Of a stretch of DNA of 10,314 nucleotides, positions 5,972 through 10,314 are shown piece by piece; the stretch's first letter is position 1; each line of letters begins with the position of its first letter. The notes beneath the pieces are model-generated. The model was not told the DNA's origin. It did no database searches and saw only the letters and a list, made by a program, of their open reading frames with translations. The stretch comes from DAOUMU01 sp034409055 (GTDB lineage Bacteria; Chloroflexota; Anaerolineae; 4572-78; J111), in the NCBI GenBank assembly GCA_034409055.1, contig DAOUMU010000002.1, positions 1 to 10,314 of the forward strand. Direction: 5' to 3'. Position numbers and translations under genes: made by a program.

Positions 5972-6360
5972 CATTTTATCAGTGTCACTCGAGCCTGTTC
6001 CTCGCCTTGCGCTTCAAAAATGCTTTCATCGACCAGGTGACAAGCACCGGCAAGACTGCGTCTCGGCACCGAACTTTCTTTAGTCCAATTTGCTTCGTCT
6101 CTCCTGGGGACATATTCCAGATCAACTACACAAGTTACCTGAAGTCCTTGATGCCCATTTTGGCTGGCATCGGACATGACAATTTCACGGGGAACGTTAT
6201 TGTCCCAGGACAGAACACGGGCCAATTCCGAGGCAGCCAGCGAGATACGGGCCTGGTCTGCGGTACGAAACCCCATTTCTTTGGCCAACTCCCGCGCTTG
6301 CAGCCGGGCCATAACGATATCTAAATCGTTGTTGACGTAAATCTTTCTTTCTACACTCAT
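5962..6360 (-). CDS. RsbT/RsbW-like anti-sigma-type kinase homologue with a degenerate ATP-binding core
   Basis: A protein of 132 residues from ATG 6360. AAGGAG (6375-6370) lies nine bases upstream, which favours it over the TTG three codons earlier. The N-terminal half resembles RsbT-type serine kinases of the GHKL fold: DLDIVMARLQARELAKEMGF (residues 12-31), then a helix ending ISLAASELARV. RsbT-like proteins normally read SELARN here, and that Asn binds Mg-ATP; this protein has Val49. The usual G1 box (DxGxG) and the glycine-rich G2 lid are not recognisable; LEYVPRR and SLAGACHLVDESIFEA stand in their places. The C-terminal strand ending VTLIKWLK fits the family. It has probably lost catalysis and may act by binding an antagonist protein. 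RsbT homologues work in partner-switching modules, but no RsbR/RsbS or phosphatase partner lies in the window. Confidence 0.65.
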   Translation of the reverse strand: MSVERKIYVNNDLDIVMARLQARELAKEMGFRTADQARISLAASELARVLSWDNNVPREIVMSDASQNGHQGLQVTCVVDLEYVPRRDEANWTKESSVPRRSLAGACHLVDESIFEAQGEEQARVTLIKWLK

Positions 6361-6445
6361 ATTAATCAACTCCTTTGCCGTAAATGTTCAGTGAAACCGC
6401 CTCTAAATAGGTATGGAGTCGAGGCAGGCAGCGGCTCGTCGGCCA

Positions 6446-7540
6446 TCATACCAGGGCCATAATTGCCGCAGCAATTTTATTGGCTGGTAAAATCTGCTCA
6501 ACCGCCCCTAACTCAATGGCCACGGCCGGCATCCCAAAAACCACACACGTGTCTTTATCTTGGGCGATCGTGTGCGCGCCGGCATCGCGCATAGCTTGTA
6601 GACCTCTAGCGCCGTCACTACCCATACCGGTTAAAATGACGCCGATGGCTGTGGCTCCGTACACCTGCGCCACTGAATGAAAGAGATAATCGGCCGAAGG
6701 ACGTAAGCCATAGGAGGGCGGTTTTTTACTGAAAAAAATGAGCCCCATACTATTAATTACCATATGATAATCATCCGGAGCAATGAGCACCTGGCCAGCT
6801 TTTGGCTCATCCGCATGCCGGGCCAGCCGTACTTCAAGCGGTGTTTGCTGGTTGAGCCATGCCGCCAGACCGGCCCCAAAACCGGTGGTAATATGCTGCA
6901 CAATCAGAATAGGTACCGGAAAGGTTGGCGGCAACTTGCCCAAAATTTGGGCCAGAATACCCGGTCCACCCGTGGAAGAAGCAATGGCTATCAGTTGAAT
7001 TTTTGATTGGCCATTTCGTTTCAGGACCGGTGGTTCCTTCACAGGTGGGGGTTGACTGTATTCACCCCCCTCACTTGCCCTGTGGGTTGGGGAGCCGGGG
7101 GAGCGTGGTTCCCTGTTCCAACGCCGGACCACCTTGACCTCCGACATCAACTTGATCTGAGAAACCAGGGCCTGGTATACGGTGGGCGGATCGTACATGG
7201 TTGGCTTTTCCATAACTGACAAGGCCCCGGCCTGCAAAGCATCAAACGTCAAGTCCTGTTGGTTTTTATCCAGGCTGGCACTGACGATGATAACAGGGCA
7301 CGGTGCTTCGATCATGATCTGGCGGGTCGCTTCAAAGCCATCCATCTCCGGCATATGTACGTCCATAGCAATCACATCCGGCTTGAGCCGCTTGGTCAGG
7401 CGTACGGCTTCGGCCCCGTTACGAGCCGTGCCAACAACTTGTAAACCAGGTGCACTCTGCAAAATGGAAACCATTAACTCGCGCGCAACAGGTGAATCTT
7501 CTACAATGAGTACACGAGTAGGAGTGGTTTTAGTTTTCAT
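6446..7540 (-). CDS. cheB: Chemotaxis protein-glutamate methylesterase CheB
   Basis: The protein has 364 residues, close to the family's usual length. A receiver domain (about 8-125) has the acidic pair Glu14-Asp15, phospho-acceptor Asp60 in VIAMDVHMPEMDG, and Lys112. A linker of about 50 residues, rich in proline and glycine (130-180), joins it to the methylesterase domain (about 180-362). The catalytic triad is visible: Ser189 in IASSTGGP, His216 in IVQHI and Asp309 in LTGMGSDGARG. Phosphorylated CheB removes methyl groups from, or deamidates, MCP glutamates, giving adaptation. The start ATG 7540 has AAAGGG a few bases upstream. The gene lies 42 bp downstream of cheA in the same orientation, as is common, and shows that this chemosensory system adapts by methylation. 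The matching methyltransferase gene is not in the window. Confidence 0.96.
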   Translation of the reverse strand: MKTKTTPTRVLIVEDSPVARELMVSILQSAPGLQVVGTARNGAEAVRLTKRLKPDVIAMDVHMPEMDGFEATRQIMIEAPCPVIIVSASLDKNQQDLTFDALQAGALSVMEKPTMYDPPTVYQALVSQIKLMSEVKVVRRWNREPRSPGSPTHRASEGGEYSQPPPVKEPPVLKRNGQSKIQLIAIASSTGGPGILAQILGKLPPTFPVPILIVQHITTGFGAGLAAWLNQQTPLEVRLARHADEPKAGQVLIAPDDYHMVINSMGLIFFSKKPPSYGLRPSADYLFHSVAQVYGATAIGVILTGMGSDGARGLQAMRDAGAHTIAQDKDTCVVFGMPAVAIELGAVEQILPANKIAAAIMALV

Positions 7541-7559
7541 CGATCCCTTTCGATATTAG

Positions 7560-7579
7560 GCGTGTTGCGTGTTGCGTGT
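7560..7579. repeat. Heptameric tandem repeat (GCGTGTT, 2.9 copies) between cheA and cheB
   Basis: Two exact GCGTGTT units are followed by GCGTGT. The array fills half of the 42-bp cheA-cheB gap. It has the same period as the arrays at 2974-2993 and 10004-10055. Confidence 0.65.
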
Positions 7580-7582
7580 CTT

Positions 7583-9982
7583 TTACACCAATTGTTCAAT
7601 CGTTTCGAGCAGATTACCCTGGTCAAAACTACTTTTGACAATGTAAGCATCTGCGCCCACTTCAATTCCCCGAGCCTTGTCGGCCGGCGAGTCCAGCGAA
7701 GTGACCAGGATCACCGGAACATCGGCATAGCGATCATCTTGTTTAACCCGGCTGGTCAAGCCAAAACCATCCAGGCGGGGCATATTGATGTCGGATATAA
7801 TCAGGTTGGGTAGACCGTCGGACACCAGTAATCCCAGTGCCTCCTCTCCATCCGTGGCCAACTTGACCTCATAGCCGGCGGCTTCGAGAATGTTCTTTTC
7901 CAAGGTGCGGGTGGTGATGGAGTCATCTACCACCAGGATGGTTTTACGTTGCGCTGTCTCCTGGTGATTAGTATCTCCTGTACCCGGATGGGTGGGGGTC
8001 ACGGACGAGCGTGATCGAGTCCGCGTCGCCAATTTCACCAGGTCAGCCGTATGCAGTACCAGGATAACCTGCCCCGAACCGAGCACCGTGGCCCCGGCCA
8101 GGCCCCCTACCTTGGCCAGTTGTTTACCCAAACTCTTCATCACAATCTCTTGTTCCCCAACCAGGTCATCGACAATGAGCCCCAGTCGTTTCTCGGCCAC
8201 CGTGACGATGACAATGGTCAGTTTGTTGCCATTTCGGGCACTTTGAGGCAACGCCAACAGATCAGCCAGCCAGGCCAGGGCCACCGGTTTACCCTGGTAG
8301 GTAATGGCCTCTTTACCCTCCACGCTGGCTATGTCGCTTCGCTTGACGTGGAGCATACGTTCCACCGTACTCACGTGAGGCAGAGCAAAGATTTGCTCAC
8401 CTACTCGCACTAGCAAGCCTCGTGAACTGGCCAGGGTTAAGGGTAAGGTCATGGTAAAGATGGTGCCCCGGCCCGGCGCAAAATTCACCTCCAGGGTGCC
8501 GTGCAACTCTTCCACATTCTGACGGACCACATCCAGGCCCACACCTCGCCCGGAGATGTCGGTGATGATTCTGCTGGTCGACAGGCCAGAGTTGAAGATG
8601 AGGTTCGCCGTATCCGTCTCACTTAGTTTCTCGGCATCCAGGCCACTCAACACCCTTTTACGCACGGCAGCCATCCGGATGGCCGGCAAATCCAGCCCAC
8701 CCCCATCATCGCTGACTGTAATGACCACACTGTTTCCCTGCTGGCTGGCCGACAGAACAATATGTCCATCCGCCGGTTTGCCCGCTGCCTCACGTTTTGC
8801 AGGAGCTTCAATCCCGTGGTCAGCGGCGTTACGGAGCAGGTGAATGAGAGGATCTTTGATCTGCTCCAGAACTCGTTTGTCCAGTTCCGTCTCCCTGCCA
8901 GCGATCGTCAAGGTGATCCGTTTACCTTGCTCCCGGGCCAGATCACGCACCATCCGGCCAAAGGTAGCCGTGATGGTGGACAGGGGTAACATGCGAACCC
9001 GTTTGATCTCTTCCTGTAACTCATCGATCATCAAGGACATGCGCATAGTGTCATTAGACAACTGGCGATAGAGCATATTGGCCTGAGTGTTAAAGGCGCG
9101 TAGTTGCTCTTGATTGTACGTAGTAAAGTTGATCAGGCTAGCTACATCCTTGTCCGGCCAGGGGCCATTACCTCTATCTGCGCTCTGGGCCTGCCTGTCC
9201 GGGGCAGAGTTTTGACCGTTGCGGATCAGGCGACTGTAGTGGCTGCGTAAAGCCAGCCATTCTTTGTGCCACTCGGCGGCAAAGCCCTGCAGTTCGCGCA
9301 CTTCAGCCAGACGTTGTTCAGCCCGGATTTTGGCCCCCAGCAATTCGCTAAACTGGGCCATTAAAACATCCAGCTTATTAACCGAAACTCGGATGGTTTC
9401 GTCTGACCCACTCCCCCTATTTTTCCCTTCAGGTTGAACCTCAGGCAGCCGGTTTTCCTGCGCCTCGGCCGCCTCGCTTTCCGGCTCTTCTGCTCCCTGG
9501 TTTTTACTTTCCTGCGTGTGTCCGTCAAGATGGTCCTTGGCTGCGGGAACAGCTTCCCTGGCTTCCTCCAGGCGAGCCAGTAGGGCCAGCACCTTGGCCG
9601 GGGGAGTCGATTTACCAGCCTCAACCTGGTCCATCACTAACTCAACTGCGTCGAGGGTCTCGTAGAGCAAATCAAACAGGTCGGGGGAAAAGGTCAGGCG
9701 GCCTTCTTTGGCGCACAAGAGCAGGTCTTCCAGGGCATGGCCCAGACTTTCAATAATGGTCATTCCCACCGCCCGTGCTGCCCCTTTAAGGCTGTGCGCT
9801 TCGCGGAAAATCTCATCCAGCAGGGCCTGCCGCCGGCCATTGCCACGGCATGGGGATGCCGTAGCTACTTCATTGTTTTTCTCCAACGCTAACAAGCCTT
9901 CGTTGATTTTCTGGACATGTTCGCCCTGTTCAGCTTTAAAGCTCTCAATCAGTTGTCGGCGTATCTCCGCGCTTAAGCCCAT
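7583..9982 (-). CDS. cheA: Chemosensory histidine kinase CheA fused to a C-terminal receiver
   Basis: A protein of 799 residues. Domains: P1/Hpt about 1-125 with phospho-acceptor His63 in EAHSLKGAAR; an acidic linker about 140-195; P3 dimerisation about 196-335; the P4 ATPase about 340-512 with Asn385 in LLRNAADHGIE, G1 SDDGGGL (424-430), FNSGLSTS and G2 GRGVGLDVV; the P5 CheW-like domain about 515-650; and a receiver about 679-799 with Asp685-Asp686, phospho-acceptor Asp731, Thr761 and Lys783. No P2 CheY-binding domain is seen between P1 and P3, as in other CheA-receiver hybrids such as FrzE. P3 holds an extra loop (about 255-280). All catalytic residues are present. The fused receiver may act as target or phosphate sink, and free CheB and the single-domain receiver are other likely acceptors. 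The start ATG 9982 follows GGAG by seven bases. Residues 39-46 are encoded by a unit of the genomic palindromic repeat. Confidence 0.96.
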   Translation of the reverse strand: MGLSAEIRRQLIESFKAEQGEHVQKINEGLLALEKNNEVATASPCRGNGRRQALLDEIFREAHSLKGAARAVGMTIIESLGHALEDLLLCAKEGRLTFSPDLFDLLYETLDAVELVMDQVEAGKSTPPAKVLALLARLEEAREAVPAAKDHLDGHTQESKNQGAEEPESEAAEAQENRLPEVQPEGKNRGSGSDETIRVSVNKLDVLMAQFSELLGAKIRAEQRLAEVRELQGFAAEWHKEWLALRSHYSRLIRNGQNSAPDRQAQSADRGNGPWPDKDVASLINFTTYNQEQLRAFNTQANMLYRQLSNDTMRMSLMIDELQEEIKRVRMLPLSTITATFGRMVRDLAREQGKRITLTIAGRETELDKRVLEQIKDPLIHLLRNAADHGIEAPAKREAAGKPADGHIVLSASQQGNSVVITVSDDGGGLDLPAIRMAAVRKRVLSGLDAEKLSETDTANLIFNSGLSTSRIITDISGRGVGLDVVRQNVEELHGTLEVNFAPGRGTIFTMTLPLTLASSRGLLVRVGEQIFALPHVSTVERMLHVKRSDIASVEGKEAITYQGKPVALAWLADLLALPQSARNGNKLTIVIVTVAEKRLGLIVDDLVGEQEIVMKSLGKQLAKVGGLAGATVLGSGQVILVLHTADLVKLATRTRSRSSVTPTHPGTGDTNHQETAQRKTILVVDDSITTRTLEKNILEAAGYEVKLATDGEEALGLLVSDGLPNLIISDINMPRLDGFGLTSRVKQDDRYADVPVILVTSLDSPADKARGIEVGADAYIVKSSFDQGNLLETIEQLV
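9845..9868. repeat. REP-like palindromic unit inside cheA
   Basis: These 24 bp differ by one base from each of the first two units of the tandem array at 10069-10145. The stem-loop ACGGCAT-GGGG-ATGCCGT is kept. The unit falls exactly on codons 39-46 (VATASPCR), in the loop before the phospho-histidine helix of the Hpt domain. The protein context LEKNN...ALLDEIFREAHS suggests 12-15 residues more than usual CheA proteins carry here. Confidence 0.75.
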
Positions 9983-10003
9983 AAATCACTCCGTTTAGGT
10001 ATC

Positions 10004-10055
10004 AAGTGTCATGTGTCAAGCGTCACGTATCTATTTCACGTTTTACGCTTTACGT
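10004..10055. repeat. Degenerate heptamer-periodic array upstream of cheA
   Basis: Successive seven-base units read AAGTGTC, ATGTGTC, AAGCGTC, ACGTATC, then after a short break TTCACGT, TTTACGC, TTTACGT. It lies just upstream of the cheA start and merges into the 18-bp sequence (10049-10066) shared with 3014-3031. No clear promoter is visible within it. Confidence 0.55.
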
Positions 10056-10068
10056 CACTGGCCCTGGC

Positions 10069-10145
10069 TGTAGCTACGGCATGGGGATGCTGTAGCTACG
10101 GCATGGGGATGCCATAGCTACAGCATAGGGATGCCGTAGCTACGG
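10069..10145. repeat. 22-bp tandem repeat, about 3.4 units, of a palindromic sequence
   Basis: The period is exactly 22 bp, with units TAGCTACGGCATGGGGATGC plus two variable bases. Each overlap of neighbouring units forms a near-perfect hairpin: GTAGCTACGGCAT, loop GGGG, then ATGCCGTAGCTAC. The array lies between the MCP stop and cheA. Its transcript could fold in several registers and might stabilise the 3' end of the MCP mRNA or reduce read-through. One further unit is found inside cheA. Confidence 0.85.
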
Positions 10146-10162
10146 GATCAGAGACTTATCTT

Positions 10163-10314
10163 TTAATTCAGTTTATACTGGGCTACGAGGGCCTCCATCT
10201 GCTGGGCCACAGCCGACAAGTCTCGGGCCGCCTTTTCCGCCTGACGGGTTGAGGCCAGGCTTTGCATCGTGGCCTGGTTGATGTTTTCCATAGCCAGGGC
10301 AATCTGCTCCATCC
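10163..10314 (-). CDS. Methyl-accepting chemotaxis protein, C-terminal end (5' part outside window)
   Basis: The 49 full codons visible before TAA 10165-10163 encode the tail of an MCP signalling domain. MEQIALAMENINQAT and STRQAEKAARDLSAVAQQM have the heptad pattern of the descending helix of the antiparallel coiled coil, including a Q/E-rich methylation-type segment, and it ends ALVAQYKLN. There is no NWETF-like CheR docking pentapeptide, so adaptation enzymes must bind elsewhere. The sensory and hairpin-tip parts lie beyond the right edge. The gene is upstream of cheA in the same orientation and is the probable receptor for this CheA. Confidence 0.9.
   Translation of the reverse strand, partial: MEQIALAMENINQATMQSLASTRQAEKAARDLSAVAQQMEALVAQYKLN

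Noticed and set aside
7040..7125. Repeat insertion in the CheB linker (G/C-rich run)
   Set aside because: It shares only about 12 bp (GCCCTGTGGGTT) with the 3026-3037 region and has no clear inverted structure. A variable proline-rich linker explains it.
10004..10055. Iterons of a replication origin
   Set aside because: The units are only 7 bp and degenerate, with no initiator gene or DnaA boxes recognised nearby.
10069..10145. Possible CRISPR array
   Set aside because: The 22-bp units are directly adjacent with no unique spacers, and no cas genes are present. It is a simple tandem repeat.

Overview
The window is the downstream part of a leftward-transcribed (minus strand) signal-transduction cluster. 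It probably comes from an uncultured bacterium of the Chloroflexota (Anaerolineae-like). That placement is an inference. It rests on the gene styles (a CheA fused to a receiver and lacking P2, GAF/PAS hybrid kinases, an RsbT-like protein), the moderate GC content, and the number of short palindromic, heptameric and MITE-like repeats at gene junctions. No rRNA or tRNA is visible to confirm it.

Layout, in the direction of transcription (right to left): the C-terminus of a methyl-accepting chemotaxis protein (10163-10314, cut by the window edge); a repeat-rich gap (9983-10162); a CheA-receiver hybrid kinase (7583-9982); CheB methylesterase (6446-7540); a small RsbT/RsbW-like protein with an eroded ATP-binding core (5962-6360); a stand-alone CheY-like receiver (5457-5879) whose translation start is duplicated just upstream; a 112-bp MITE-like insertion with 9-bp flanking repeats (5321-5432); a kinase-less double-GAF protein with a charged repetitive tail (3242-5212); a repeat-bearing gap (2858-3241); and a GAF-PAS-HisKA-HATPase-REC hybrid kinase (893-2857) with an uncertain start.

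The left edge differs. A uroporphyrinogen-decarboxylase-like fragment (601-892, plus strand) runs tail-to-tail into the kinase stop codon. It is preceded by a 134-bp inverted-repeat element and then by the 3' end of a plus-strand gene with a LexA-like winged helix (2-433). This looks like a rearrangement scar at the end of the signalling cluster.

How the genes may work together: the MCP would control CheA autophosphorylation. CheA phosphotransfers to its own receiver, to CheB (adaptation) and perhaps to the single-domain receiver. The RsbT-like and GAF proteins suggest a partner-switching or scaffold branch added to the chemosensory core. The hybrid kinase at the end has its own sensory GAF and PAS domains. 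CheR and CheW are not in the window and would be expected upstream, beyond the right edge. The cluster's output (motility or another process) cannot be told from this sequence.

The most unusual features are a palindromic repeat unit read in-frame inside the phosphotransfer domain of CheA, the MITE-like element with a 9-bp duplication, the duplicated receiver start with its short upstream ORF, and the kinase gene whose strong ribosome-binding site faces no ordinary start codon.
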